Shown one piece after another: positions 56,197 to 64,000 of a stretch of 64,000 nt of DNA. The DNA is from Micromonospora citrea (GTDB lineage Bacteria; Actinomycetota; Actinomycetes; Mycobacteriales; Micromonosporaceae), in assembly GCF_900090315.1 (NCBI RefSeq), contig NZ_FMHZ01000002.1:3512501-3576500 (forward strand), written 5' to 3'. Made by a program: the position numbers and the translations under genes. The notes beneath the pieces were generated by a model. The model had not been told where the DNA came from. It worked only from the letters and a program-made list of their open reading frames with translations, and searched no databases. Within the stretch, counting starts at the first letter, position 1. Each line of letters starts with the position of its first letter.

Positions 56197-58644
56197 TCAG
56201 AGCCGGTAGACCACCACCTGGCCCATCTCCTCGCGGGTGATGCCGAGACCGTCGACCGGCGCGTCGATCGTGACCTCCCACGGCGTGCCGGCGATCTGGT
56301 CGCGCATCAGCAGCACGTTGCGGACGCCGAGGACCCGAAGGTAGTCGACGCTGGTCTGGTCGGGGAACGAGAGCGACACCCGGCGTACCTCGTCGAGCTG
56401 GCGCGGCGTGAAACCGCTGCCGCCGTTGACGATGTCCTGGAACTTCGTCGTGGACCAGAGCATCACCGGCTGGTCGTGGCTCTGGCTGCTCGGCAGCACC
56501 AGCAGCGGACCGGCCACGGTCCGCATCGCGGCCGGCTGCTGTGGCACGACCGGGTGCGGCGTGGTGTTCAGGCCCTCGGCGATCACCAGGACCAGCGGCA
56601 ACAGGGTGGCCAGCCGCAGCCACGGGCTCGGCCAGGAGGGGATCCGCTCGGCGGAGATCTCCCGCACCCGGGCCGCGAACGCGCTGACCGCGCCCGCGGC
56701 GAGCAGCCCGAGCAGCAGCGTGGTCCAGAGCATAAGCCGACCCGGCGTACGCAGGCCGTTCCATCCCGGCACGTGCTCGAAGAGCGGCACGTAGGTGAAC
56801 GTGCCGTCGAAGAACCGGGTGCCCATGGCGAGCACCATGGTCACCACCACCCCGGCGAGCAGCAGCAGCCGGTGCCGCAGCTTCCACACCGAGAAGAAGA
56901 GTCCGCCGGCGGCGAGGGCGTAGAGCACGAAACCGGGCAGCAGGGTCATCTCCGGGTGCCACGGCAGCGCCGCCCGCGCGCCCTCGTGCAACTCGCCCCA
57001 GACGCGCGACTCGCCGGGCGCCGTGAAGAAGCCGCTCGCCGGCGGAGAGAAGATGGCGATGTCGCCGATCGTCCGCTCCGCCTGCGGGTGCAGCTCCGCC
57101 ACCTTGAAGTACGGGATGGCCATCAGCGCACCGACACCGGCGAAGATCAGCCCGCCGACGAGGTCCGCGAGCAGCAGCCGGCGGCCGAACGGGCGCTTCA
57201 CCGGCCGGATCACCCAGCGCCGCAGGAAGAAGGTGACGGCCGCCACCAGCACGGCCCCGCCGAGGAAGTACGCGAACGGCAGCCCGATGCCGAAGCCGAG
57301 GCTGAGCTGCCAGGCCGCCACCAGCCAGCCGGCGTAGACCCAGCCGTCGTGCCGGCGTTCCGGCCGGTAGCCGTGGCGGAGCGAGTATCCGTGCCCACGG
57401 GCCAGCATGGCCAGCGCCAGCGGGATGCCGCCGTTGGAGATGACGTGCAGGTGCCCGGCCTGGGCGAGCAGCCACGGCGCGTAGGCGTAGCTGACCCCGG
57501 CCACCGCGCCGCCGATCCGGCCCGCGCCGAGCTGGCGGGCCAGCGCGTACGCCCCCAGCGTGGCGAGCGCGTGGGCCAGCACGAACATGATGTTGTAGCG
57601 CAGCACGGCGGCCTCGGGGCCGTTGCCGATCATGCCCGCCGGGGCGTATCCGAGCAGGGTGTCCGAGAAGGCGAAGCTCCAGTCCTCCGGGAAGAACGCG
57701 TTCGACTGCCACAGCTGCGCCGGGTTGGTCAGCAGGATGTGCCCCGACCAGGCCATCTGCCACGCCTGCAGGGTGGGGTCCCAGTAGTCCTGCGGGATCG
57801 TGTGCAGCGGGTAGCGCAGGGTGGGCCAGGTCAGCAGGACGGCCAACACCAGCGAGCCGACCGTCGCCAGGGTCCACTCGTGGATCAGCAGGCGACCGAC
57901 CCACCGGGCGGCGCGGCGCGGCCTGCCCGGTACGGCCTCGGGCGCGGGCGCGAACGCCGCCCACCGGTCGGGCTTTCCGGCCTCCTTGCCGTCGCCGTCC
58001 TTGCCCTCGGTGGTCTTGCCCTCGGTGGTCTTGGCGTCGGTGGTCTTGGCGTCGGTGGTCTTGGCGTCGGTGGTCTTGGCGTCGACGCTCTTGCCCTCGG
58101 TGGTCTTGCCGTCACCGTCTTTGGCGTCGGTGGTCTTGCCGTCGGCGCTCTTGCCCGCGGCGGCCTTGCTCCCGCCGCTCTCGCCGGTTCTGCCCTCGTC
58201 GCCCTTGCCGTCGGCTCCCTTGTTTCCGCCGTGCTTGCTCTCGCCGTTCCCGGCCAAGGCTCCCCCGCCGTCCCTGCCGGCGTCGGCCTGGCCCGTCGGG
58301 CCCCCGTCCGTTGCGGCAGCCCTGTCCGTCGTGGCCCGGCCCGGCTCTGTCCCGGCCCTGTCCGTCGTGGTCCTGCCGGGCCTGGTCGCAGCCCTGTCCG
58401 GCCCGGTCCCGGCCTTCTCCGGCCCGGTCACAGCCGTGCCAGGCTCGGTTCCGGCCTTGTCCTTCCCCTGCTCCCCTTCAGCGCCGGCCCGGGCCGGCGC
58501 TGACTCGCCCGTGGTGTCTCCCGCCTTGGGGGAGCCGGCGGCCCGGTCGGTCCGCGCTTCGTCGCCGGTCGTCTCCGACGAGGCGGGGGCGCCTGCGGGG
58601 CCGCCGGAGTGCGGGCCGCCGGCGGCGGACTGGTCGGTCGTCAT
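56197..58644 (-). CDS. large membrane protein, GT-C glycosyltransferase-like, with repetitive N terminus
   Basis: 815 residues. The first 240 are hydrophilic low-complexity sequence, ending in pentapeptide KTTDA/KTTEG repeats. Then come about 11-12 membrane helices with a first-loop acidic pair (IPQDYWDPTLQAWQMAWS), as in GT-C enzymes, and a 150-residue C-terminal external domain (LLVLPSSQSHDQPVMLWSTT). It resembles actinobacterial predicted membrane glycosyltransferases. It is convergent with the GT87-like gene, and the pair may act on related envelope glycans. Exact function is unknown. Confidence 0.75.
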   Translation of the reverse strand: MTTDQSAAGGPHSGGPAGAPASSETTGDEARTDRAAGSPKAGDTTGESAPARAGAEGEQGKDKAGTEPGTAVTGPEKAGTGPDRAATRPGRTTTDRAGTEPGRATTDRAAATDGGPTGQADAGRDGGGALAGNGESKHGGNKGADGKGDEGRTGESGGSKAAAGKSADGKTTDAKDGDGKTTEGKSVDAKTTDAKTTDAKTTDAKTTEGKTTEGKDGDGKEAGKPDRWAAFAPAPEAVPGRPRRAARWVGRLLIHEWTLATVGSLVLAVLLTWPTLRYPLHTIPQDYWDPTLQAWQMAWSGHILLTNPAQLWQSNAFFPEDWSFAFSDTLLGYAPAGMIGNGPEAAVLRYNIMFVLAHALATLGAYALARQLGAGRIGGAVAGVSYAYAPWLLAQAGHLHVISNGGIPLALAMLARGHGYSLRHGYRPERRHDGWVYAGWLVAAWQLSLGFGIGLPFAYFLGGAVLVAAVTFFLRRWVIRPVKRPFGRRLLLADLVGGLIFAGVGALMAIPYFKVAELHPQAERTIGDIAIFSPPASGFFTAPGESRVWGELHEGARAALPWHPEMTLLPGFVLYALAAGGLFFSVWKLRHRLLLLAGVVVTMVLAMGTRFFDGTFTYVPLFEHVPGWNGLRTPGRLMLWTTLLLGLLAAGAVSAFAARVREISAERIPSWPSPWLRLATLLPLVLVIAEGLNTTPHPVVPQQPAAMRTVAGPLLVLPSSQSHDQPVMLWSTTKFQDIVNGGSGFTPRQLDEVRRVSLSFPDQTSVDYLRVLGVRNVLLMRDQIAGTPWEVTIDAPVDGLGITREEMGQVVVYRL
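57997..58160. repeat. 15-bp coding minisatellite
   Basis: About 11 units of GGTGGTCTTGGCGTC and variants (GGTGGTCTTGCCCTC, GACGCTCTTGCCCTC) in exact 15-bp register encode the KTTDA/KTTEG pentapeptides of the membrane protein. In-frame copy-number change would be tolerated. Confidence 0.9.
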
Positions 58645-59432
58645 GCCGCGGTGTTCTCCGTGCCGAGTCGGTCGCGCAGGAAGGCGATGTCGGCGCCCTG
58701 GCCCTCGATGCCGCCCGGGGTCTCGACGATCACCGGCGCCCCGGCCGCGCGGATCACCGCCACCAGCAGCTCCGGGTCGATGGTCCCGCCGTCGAGGTTG
58801 TCGTGGCGGTCCTGGCCGGAGTTGAACGCGCCCTTGGAGTTGTTGGCGTGCACCAGGTCGATCCGCCCCGTGATCGCCTTGACCCGGTCGACCAGGCCGA
58901 GCAGTTCCTCACCCCCGGCGTGCGCGTGGCAGGTGTCCAGGCAGAAGCCCACCTCGTACTCGCCCACGGCGTCCCACAGCCGGGCGAGCGCGTCGAGCCG
59001 CCGGGCGCACGCGTTGTCGCCGCCGGCGGTGTTCTCGATCAGGACGGGCAGGCCGAAGCCGCCGGAGTCCGCCGCGTACGCGAAGGTCTTGCGCCAGTTG
59101 TCGAACCCCACGGCGACGTCGTCCCCGGCGTTGACGTGCCCGCCGTGGACGATCAGCCCTTTCGCGCCGATCGCGGCAGCCGCCTGCGCGTGCCCGAGCA
59201 GCAGCTTGCGGCTGGGGATCCGGATCCGGTTGTTCAGGGTGGCGACGTTGACGACGTACGGCGCGTGGACGTAGAGGTCGACGGCCGCGGCCCGCAGCCG
59301 GTCCGCGTCCTCCCGGGGCTTCGGGGCTTTCCAGCCCTGCGGGTCGGAGAGGAAGAACTGCACGGCCCCGGCCTCCCGGGCCGTCGCCTCCGCCAGCGGG
59401 TCGGTCGAATCGACGTGGGCTCCGATACGCAT
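58641..59432 (-). CDS. nfo: deoxyribonuclease IV / AP endonuclease family 2
   Basis: 263 residues from ATG 59432. A TIM-barrel endonuclease IV: MRIGAHVDSTDPLAEATARE, DLYVHAPYVVNVATLNNRIR, IVHGGHVNAGDDVAVGFDNW, VLIENTAGGDNACARRL, VGFCLDTCHAHAGGEELLGL, LVHANNSKGAFNSGQDRHDN and PVIVETPGG, together supplying the usual zinc-binding His, Glu and Asp residues. It nicks DNA 5' of abasic sites in base-excision repair. The 4-bp overlap with the membrane-protein gene's start suggests co-expression. Confidence 0.92.
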   Translation of the reverse strand: MRIGAHVDSTDPLAEATAREAGAVQFFLSDPQGWKAPKPREDADRLRAAAVDLYVHAPYVVNVATLNNRIRIPSRKLLLGHAQAAAAIGAKGLIVHGGHVNAGDDVAVGFDNWRKTFAYAADSGGFGLPVLIENTAGGDNACARRLDALARLWDAVGEYEVGFCLDTCHAHAGGEELLGLVDRVKAITGRIDLVHANNSKGAFNSGQDRHDNLDGGTIDPELLVAVIRAAGAPVIVETPGGIEGQGADIAFLRDRLGTENTAA

Positions 59433-60017
59433 GCGTGGGAGCCTACGTCGCCGCGCCGACAGCCGGGGTGACGGCGGCGGGGAGTGGGATCCGTCGCGCG
59501 TCACCTCCCGGCGGCGGCGGTCGTTGATGCGAGTGGGATCCACGGTCGGTGCTTCCGGGCGAGGCGAACGCGCAGGCCGGCCCGCCGGGGAGCGACAGAG
59601 CCGCCCGGGAAGGCCGGGGCACCCCCGTCGCGCGGCCCGGCGCGACGGGGGCCGGTTACGGCAGTGCACCCCGGCCTCAACAAAATTACGGAGAAATCCG
59701 CCATTTCCCCCGACAAGGGTCAAGAGCCGTTGTAACGTCAGGTAACAACACGATAAAGCTCCGCGGGGCGTTCCCGGTCCAACCTCATCGGTGTGGTCGT
59801 TCCTCCCCAGGTCCCACCCAAGGAATGCGGACGGGACGCCCCGCGGCCTCGTGCACGGGGGCTCGCATCGACGCCGACGTCGACGCGGGCCCCCGTCGCC
59901 TCTGCCCGGCGCGGGTCGACCGACCACCCCGGGCATGATCGTCCGGACCGGGTATCCTGGTCCGGTTGTCCGCGTCCGGCCGGGTTCCCCCGCAACCGGC
60001 GTGGGCCACGACGCACG
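59433..60017. other. nfo / rpsF divergent spacer
   Basis: 585 bp with no credible gene. It includes an imperfect dyad GTTGTAAC-N5-GTAACAAC (59729-59749), followed by GATAAA, which may form part of the rpsF promoter (TTGTAA as -35). The rest is GC-rich and featureless. Confidence 0.45.
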
Positions 60018-60062
60018 ACCTCCTGCCACGGAAGGACCGTGGCCGCTTAGCCCACAGGAGGT
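60018..60062 (+). promoter_or_regulatory. rpsF leader with Shine-Dalgarno-sequestering stem
   Basis: ACCTCCTG (60018-60025) is perfectly complementary to the rpsF ribosome site CAGGAGGT (60055-60062). Between them CCACGG-AAGGA-CCGTGG (60026-60042) forms a closed hairpin. The start codon TTG 60072 is 9 nt on. This is the layout expected for translational autoregulation by S6/S18. Confidence 0.6.
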
Positions 60063-60071
60063 GAGCACGTC

Positions 60072-60362
60072 TTGCGTCATTACGAGATCATGGTGATCCT
60101 CGACCCCAGCCTCGAGGAGCGCACCGTCGCCCCGTCGCTCGACACGTACCTGAACGTGATCCGGACCGCGGGTGGCTCGGTGGAGAAGACCGACGTGTGG
60201 GGCCGCCGGCGCCTCGCGTACGAGATCAACAAGAAGGCCGAAGGCATCTACGCCGTCATCGACCTGCAGGCGACGCCCGCGGCGGTGGCCGAGCTGGACC
60301 GTCAGCTGCGGCTCAACGAGTCCGTGCTGCGCACCAAGGTCATCCGGCCGGAGATGCGCTAA
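60072..60362 (+). CDS. rpsF: 30S ribosomal protein S6
   Basis: 96 residues from TTG 60072, AGGAGGT 9 nt upstream. Typical S6: [20 protein letters not shown], then [20 protein letters not shown] and ending [12 protein letters not shown]6 binds S18 on 16S rRNA. It heads the rpsF-ssb-rpsR-rplI operon. The leader can fold so as to hide the ribosome site. Confidence 0.98.
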   Translation: MRHYEIMVILDPSLEERTVAPSLDTYLNVIRTAGGSVEKTDVWGRRRLAYEINKKAEGIYAVIDLQATPAAVAELDRQLRLNESVLRTKVIRPEMR

Positions 60363-60460
60363 GCATTCAACCCGGTTCACCCGGATCAGCCTCACCAGCA
60401 CTGTCGGAGGGCTCTGAGAGCCTGTAACGGCAGAACTGATGAGTGCGCGAGGAGATGGTC

Positions 60461-60973
60461 ATGGCAGGAGACACCACCATCACGGTCATCGGCAACCTGA
60501 CCGATGACCCCGAGTTGCGGTTCACCCCCTCCGGTGCTGCGGTCGCCAAGTTCCGGGTCGCCTCGACGCCCCGGTTCATGGACAAGGCGTCCGGCGAGTG
60601 GAAGGACGGCGAGCCGTTGTTCCTCTCGTGCACCGTCTGGCGGCAGGCCGCCGAGCACGTCGCGGAGTCGCTGCAGCGCGGCGCCCGCGTGATCGTGTCC
60701 GGCCGGCTGCGCCAGCGGTCCTACGAGACCCGTGAGGGCGAGAAGCGCACCGTCATCGAGCTCGAGGTCGACGAGATCGGCCCGTCGCTGCGCTACGCCA
60801 CGGCGAAGGTGCAGAAGATGTCCCGCTCCGGCGGCGGTGGCGGCGGCTTCGGTGGCGGTGGTGGCCAGGGCGGCGGCGGAGGCAACTTCGACGACCCCTG
60901 GGCCTCGGCCGCTCCGGCACCCTCGCGCGGCGGTTCGGGTGGCGGAAACTTCGACGAGGAGCCCCCGTTCTAA
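60461..60973 (+). CDS. ssb: single-stranded DNA-binding protein
   Basis: 170 residues from ATG 60461, GAGGAG 6 nt upstream; GTG 60443 and ATG 60455 are less well placed. OB fold: [61 protein letters not shown] Gly-rich linker ([17 protein letters not shown]) leads to the acidic tip FDEEPPF that recruits partner proteins. It coats ssDNA at forks. Confidence 0.97.
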   Translation: MAGDTTITVIGNLTDDPELRFTPSGAAVAKFRVASTPRFMDKASGEWKDGEPLFLSCTVWRQAAEHVAESLQRGARVIVSGRLRQRSYETREGEKRTVIELEVDEIGPSLRYATAKVQKMSRSGGGGGGFGGGGGQGGGGGNFDDPWASAAPAPSRGGSGGGNFDEEPPF

Positions 60974-61014
60974 TGGCGCCGAGCGCCCGCGATCGCAAAC
61001 CAGGAGCACGAGCA

Positions 61015-61254
61015 ATGGCCAAGGCCGCTGCACTTCGCAAGCCGAAGAAGAAGGTGAACCCGCTCGACAAGGACGGGATCACCTACATCGATTACAAGGA
61101 CACCGCGCTGCTGCGCAAGTTCATCTCCGACCGCGGCAAGATCCGCGCTCGGCGGGTGACCGGCGTGACCTCGCAGCAGCAGCGGCAGATCGCCCGTGCG
61201 GTCAAGAACGCCCGTGAGATGGCGCTCCTGCCGTACACCGCCACGGCCCGCTGA
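61015..61254 (+). CDS. rpsR: 30S ribosomal protein S18, cysteine-free form
   Basis: 79 residues from ATG 61015, AGGAG upstream. Core: [59 protein letters not shown]. Zinc-type S18 of relatives has a CxFC motif after PKKKV; here [12 protein letters not shown] has no cysteine, and there is none in the protein. It is thus a 'C-minus' S18 in the primary operon. The sequence around [22 protein letters not shown] resembles the zinc-independent paralogues of other actinobacteria. Confidence 0.97.
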   Translation: MAKAAALRKPKKKVNPLDKDGITYIDYKDTALLRKFISDRGKIRARRVTGVTSQQQRQIARAVKNAREMALLPYTATAR

Positions 61255-61268
61255 GAGGAGGCACCGAT

Positions 61269-61715
61269 ATGAAGATCATCCTGACTCAGGAGGTGTCCGG
61301 CCTCGGTGCCCCAGGCGACATCGTCGAGGTCAAGAACGGCTACGGCCGTAACTACCTGCTGCCGCAGGGCTTCGCGATCGCCTGGACCAAGGGTGCGGAG
61401 AAGCAGGTCACGGTCATCAAGCGGGCCCGCTCGGCCCGGGAGATCCGCGACCTCGGCCACGCCAACGAGGTGAAGGACCAGCTCGAGGGCCTCAAGGTCA
61501 GCCTGAAGGCCCGCGCCGGTGACGGTGGTCGGCTCTTCGGCTCGGTCACCCCGGCCGAGATCGTCGACGCCGTCAAGGCCGCCGGCGGCCCGGTCCTCGA
61601 CCGTCGTCGGCTGGAGCTGCCCGGTCACATCAAGTCGACCGGCTCCTACCCGGTGCGGATCAAGCTGCACCCCGAGGTGACCGCCAAGTTCGACCTCAAC
61701 GTCGTCCAGGGCTGA
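61269..61715 (+). CDS. rplI: 50S ribosomal protein L9
   Basis: 148 residues with GAGAGGAGG before ATG 61269. Standard L9: [40 protein letters not shown], then the long helix and C-terminal domain ([17 protein letters not shown]). It binds 23S rRNA near the L1 stalk. It is last in the rpsF-ssb-rpsR-rplI operon and is followed by a strong terminator. Confidence 0.98.
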   Translation: MKIILTQEVSGLGAPGDIVEVKNGYGRNYLLPQGFAIAWTKGAEKQVTVIKRARSAREIRDLGHANEVKDQLEGLKVSLKARAGDGGRLFGSVTPAEIVDAVKAAGGPVLDRRRLELPGHIKSTGSYPVRIKLHPEVTAKFDLNVVQG

Positions 61716-61734
61716 CACCTCACAGAGCACCACG

Positions 61735-61766
61735 ACAGGGCCCGCACCCCCCGGTGCGGGCCCTGT
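61735..61766 (+). terminator. rplI operon terminator
   Basis: The 14-bp perfect stem ACAGGGCCCGCACC/GGTGCGGGCCCTGT has loop CCCC, 19 nt past the rplI stop. It could also serve the convergent gene at 61788. Confidence 0.8.
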
Positions 61767-61787
61767 TCGCTGTACAGCGCCGCCGCG

Positions 61788-63296
61788 TCAGCCGATCGGC
61801 TGCCCGGTCACCACGCTGATCATGACCGTCGACAGACCGCCGCCGACCACCGCCGAGGCCAGCGCCACCGTGGCCGGCCGCCAGGTGGTCCCGACCCGCC
61901 GCAGCAGCATCGCCACGACCAGGCTGCTGGCCAGCGCCAGCCCGAAACGCGGCAGGCCCGACGCCAGGGAGCCCAGCGCCCGCGACCGCGGCGAGTCGCA
62001 GCCCTCGCCGTTGATGTCGGTCACGCATCCCTCCGGCACCTGCCCGTCGAGGGTCAACAGCCAGAAGAAGATCAGCACCGCCGGCACCAGATAGCAGGCG
62101 ACGGTGTAGAGCAGCGGCCGCCACCGCCCGCCCGGATCGGGATCGAGCAGGTCGTCCTCGATGCGGCGGGCCAGCCCTCCCGCCGCGGCGACCTCGCTCC
62201 GACGGCGTACGGGTGCCGCGGTCGCGCCCCGCGACGGACCGACCGGCTCGGCCGCCCGCCGTCGCGGCGCCGTACGCGGTCGCGGTGCGGTGTAGGAGAC
62301 CGCCGGCGAACGCGGAACCGACGCCGGCGGATCCATCCACCGTGGGTCGTCGCCCGCCAACCGGGTGCCCCACCAGAAATCCCCGTCGGGGTCGTCCCGT
62401 CCCGGCCAGGGCCACCCCTCGGCGGCACCATCCCCCGAGCGCGGCGCATCAGACGGCTCCCAGCCGTCGCCGTCGGCGTACCTCTCCCACTGGCCCGTGC
62501 CGTCCGGCTGGTGCCACCGTCCGGACGCGTCGGTCCGGTCCCACCGGCCGGCGTCGCCCGAACCGCCCCACCGGTCGACCTCGCCGACGGGCCGCCACGC
62601 GTGCACGCCGGAGGCGTCCCACGGATCGAACTCGGGGCGATCGGCGGGCTCGGCCCGCCGCGCCGGCCGGTCCCAGCGGTCGACCGCCGGCCCGTCCTCG
62701 GCCGTCCACCGGCCGGACCGATCGCGGTCCCAGACCGGCGTCGCCCTGGCCGCGTCGCTCGGCTCCTCGAGCCCGGACCAGACGACCTGCGGGCGGTCGG
62801 ACGGAGAGCGCCTCGGCCGGCCCTGCGGCGGCGCCCCGGAGACCGGGTCGTCATCGGCGCGGCGGCGCCCCGAGTAGCCACCCTCCCGCGGCCCGTCGAA
62901 CGTCCACTCCCCGGTGTGGTCCGACTCCGGCGGCGCCGCCGGGATCTCGCGCCCACCGGCCTCGCCCGCCCGGTGCCAACCGCGCGCGGTCTCCGTGGCC
63001 CACCGTCCGCCATCGGGCCGGGGGCGGTCGGCGTCGTCCTCGTCGTCGGGCGCGGCGTGCCGGCCGCCGCCGTCCGGGCTGCGTACGCCGGACTCCAGCG
63101 CCCACCGCGGCAGGTAGGGGTCGACGGGCTCCCGCTGGCCGCGCTCGGCGGCGCGACGTCGGCTCGGTGTGCGGAACTGCCCGGCGTCGTGCTCGTAGGG
63201 ATGGACGCGTGACGGGGCGGCGGGAACGTCCCAGGGAACGACCGGCTGTCGCTCGCGCGGATCATCCTCTCCGCGTGCCCAGTCCCGGTGATTCAC
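61788..63296 (-). CDS. membrane protein with long Trp-rich disordered N terminus
   Basis: 502 residues. The first 370 are hydrophilic, disordered and unusually rich in Trp, Asp, Arg and Gly, with repeated W-containing units (GRWDRTDASGRWHQPDGTGQ). The C-terminal 130 hold about three to four membrane helices (LYTVACYLVPAVLIFFWLLT, RFGLALASSLVVAMLLRRVG, and a last helix ending VTGQPIG), with a cysteine pair in CVTDINGEGCDSPRS outside. No family recognised. It lies between rplI and dnaB, an otherwise conserved housekeeping interval. Confidence 0.75.
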   Translation of the reverse strand: MNHRDWARGEDDPRERQPVVPWDVPAAPSRVHPYEHDAGQFRTPSRRRAAERGQREPVDPYLPRWALESGVRSPDGGGRHAAPDDEDDADRPRPDGGRWATETARGWHRAGEAGGREIPAAPPESDHTGEWTFDGPREGGYSGRRRADDDPVSGAPPQGRPRRSPSDRPQVVWSGLEEPSDAARATPVWDRDRSGRWTAEDGPAVDRWDRPARRAEPADRPEFDPWDASGVHAWRPVGEVDRWGGSGDAGRWDRTDASGRWHQPDGTGQWERYADGDGWEPSDAPRSGDGAAEGWPWPGRDDPDGDFWWGTRLAGDDPRWMDPPASVPRSPAVSYTAPRPRTAPRRRAAEPVGPSRGATAAPVRRRSEVAAAGGLARRIEDDLLDPDPGGRWRPLLYTVACYLVPAVLIFFWLLTLDGQVPEGCVTDINGEGCDSPRSRALGSLASGLPRFGLALASSLVVAMLLRRVGTTWRPATVALASAVVGGGLSTVMISVVTGQPIG

Positions 63297-63688
63297 GGCG
63301 GCAGCGTGACCCTTCTCGACCGATGGCGCAATCCGCTGTCCAGGTGTAGCCGTTCGCTGGAGATAGTACGGGACGTTCGACCGGCCAGTTCGACCGAAAA
63401 CTTGTCCTCCACAGGCTGGGGATTACGTTTCCGCAGCTCAGAGGCGCGGGAGGCGGAATTCCCCAGCGGTTGTCCACAGCCTGTGCACACCCTGCGCACA
63501 TGCTTGTCCACCGGCATCCACAGGTTGTCCCGAGGCTCGTCCACCGCCGTGGTTGAGGGTCTGACCTCGGATTCCGTAAGGTGGGCCCCCGACCGGCCGT
63601 GCGATGACCCCCGATCGACCGGCAGGTCGAGGTTGTCGTACCCCGGCGCTACAGCTGGTTCTGATCCGACGCAGTGGAGGGGGGACCC
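63297..63688. other. dnaB upstream region
   Basis: 392 bp without a gene, between divergent genes. It holds a DnaA-box-like cluster at 63470-63546; no clear -10/-35 pair could be fixed. Confidence 0.5.
63470..63546 (+). promoter_or_regulatory. DnaA-box cluster upstream of dnaB
   Basis: Perfect TTGTCCACA (63470-63478), TTGTCCACC (63504-63512) and TCGTCCACC (63538-63546), spaced 34 bp apart each time and all in the dnaB direction, about 140-220 bp before dnaB. Confidence 0.65.
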
Positions 63689-64000
63689 GTGTCGGTCACC
63701 GACGACATGCGGGCGGACTCGCGCTCCGGCGGCGGCCAGGCGTCCCCGCCGCCCCAGCGGGACGGCCAGTTCGACAAGACCCCGCCGCAGGACGTCGCCG
63801 CCGAGCAGTGCGTCCTCGGCGGCATGCTGCTCTCCAAGGACGCCATCGCCGACGTCGTCGAGATCCTCAAGACGAACGACTTCTACCGGCCGGTCCACGC
63901 CACGATCTTCGACACCATCCTGGAGATCTACGGCCGAGGTGAGCCCGCCGACTCGATCACCGTGGCGGCGGCACTGGCCGACTCCGGTGACCTGGTCCGC
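63689..64000 (+). CDS. dnaB: replicative DNA helicase DnaB, 5' part
   Basis: The first 104 codons of a gene cut by the window edge, starting GTG 63689 after GGAGGGGGG. The translation passes from a Gly/Pro-rich start to FDKTPPQDVAAEQCVLGGML and KTNDFYRPVHATIFDTILEI, the DnaB N-terminal domain. DnaB unwinds DNA at the fork; the DciA-family loader lies at 12347-13012. An ATG at 63707 is an alternative start. The ATPase domain lies outside the window. Confidence 0.93.
   Translation, partial: MSVTDDMRADSRSGGGQASPPPQRDGQFDKTPPQDVAAEQCVLGGMLLSKDAIADVVEILKTNDFYRPVHATIFDTILEIYGRGEPADSITVAAALADSGDLVR

Noticed and set aside
57997..58160. CRISPR-like regular repeats
   Set aside because: The 15-bp period without spacers is a coding minisatellite. 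No repeat-spacer pattern or cas genes occur in the window.
59729..59749. GTTGTAAC-N5-GTAACAAC as a defined regulator site
   Set aside because: The dyad is imperfect and single, and no matching regulator family could be named; it is only noted in the spacer entry.

Overview
The window is a chromosomal replication-origin region from a very GC-rich actinobacterium. The family is most likely Micromonosporaceae (Micromonospora or a close relative). This rests on very high GC at third codon positions, frequent GTG/TTG starts, a DnaA with a long domain II, a broad dnaN-dnaA origin spacer full of TTGTCCACA-type boxes, and a parAB locus with GTTTCACGTGAAAC parS sites. Gene order is also typical: DUF3566-gyrA-gyrB; dciA-recF-gnd-dnaN-oriC-dnaA; rpmH-rnpA-yidD-yidC-jag-rsmG-parA-parB; cwlM-trxA-trxB-anti-sigma-sigM-pseudokinase-murJ. 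The assignment is inference from content; no search was run.

Layout. 1-4127: an accessory-looking strip with a TetR-like operator/promoter, two DinB-fold proteins, an S51 peptidase, small unknown proteins and at least two broken coding remnants, one a frameshifted HAD hydrolase tail beside tRNA-Ala. 4128-10216: tRNA-Ala, a 42-residue DLW-39-type peptide, tRNA-Ile, DUF3566, gyrA and gyrB. 10217-12346: a conserved hypothetical protein, a tandem-repeat field and an OhrR-type MarR regulator divergent from a small basic protein. 12347-18950: dciA, recF, gnd and dnaN, then oriC, then dnaA, all leftward. 19584-25746: the rightward rpmH to parB block. 25747-27449: 1.7 kb without a convincing gene, holding three of the five parS sites, two tandem-repeat sets and a cluster of DnaA boxes nested around a parS palindrome. 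27450-31733: HIT-like protein, Ddl-type ligase, aminotransferase, GNAT. 31780-40251: the cell-wall/redox/sigma block. 40384-51327: CCA-adding enzyme, flotillin/NfeD pair, S9 peptidase, DUF4097, small membrane protein, Ogt, Ino1/PadR, DUF5318. 51525-59432: PonA, two membrane glycosyltransferase-like proteins, endonuclease IV. 60072-64000: rpsF-ssb-rpsR-rplI, a tryptophan-rich membrane protein, and the start of dnaB.

The genes form an origin-linked housekeeping set: initiation (DnaA, DnaB, DciA, DnaN, SSB), topology (GyrA/B), recombination (RecF), segregation (ParA/ParB/parS), membrane insertion (YidC/YidD), ribosome supply, envelope assembly (MurJ, pseudokinase, CwlM-like amidase, PonA, Ddl) and redox control (TrxA/TrxB, SigM, OhrR-like). 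DnaA-box clusters recur outside oriC: in the gyrB-gyrA spacer, upstream of dnaA, beside parS at 27.3 kb, beside murJ and upstream of dnaB.

No CRISPR array, intact transposon, phage or secondary-metabolite cluster was seen. The most unusual items are the nested DnaA-box/parS dyad (27239-27363), an apparent Shine-Dalgarno-sequestering leader before rpsF (60018-60062), tandem repeats that begin at stop codons (11276 and 28233), and the cysteine-free S18 in the main ribosomal operon.
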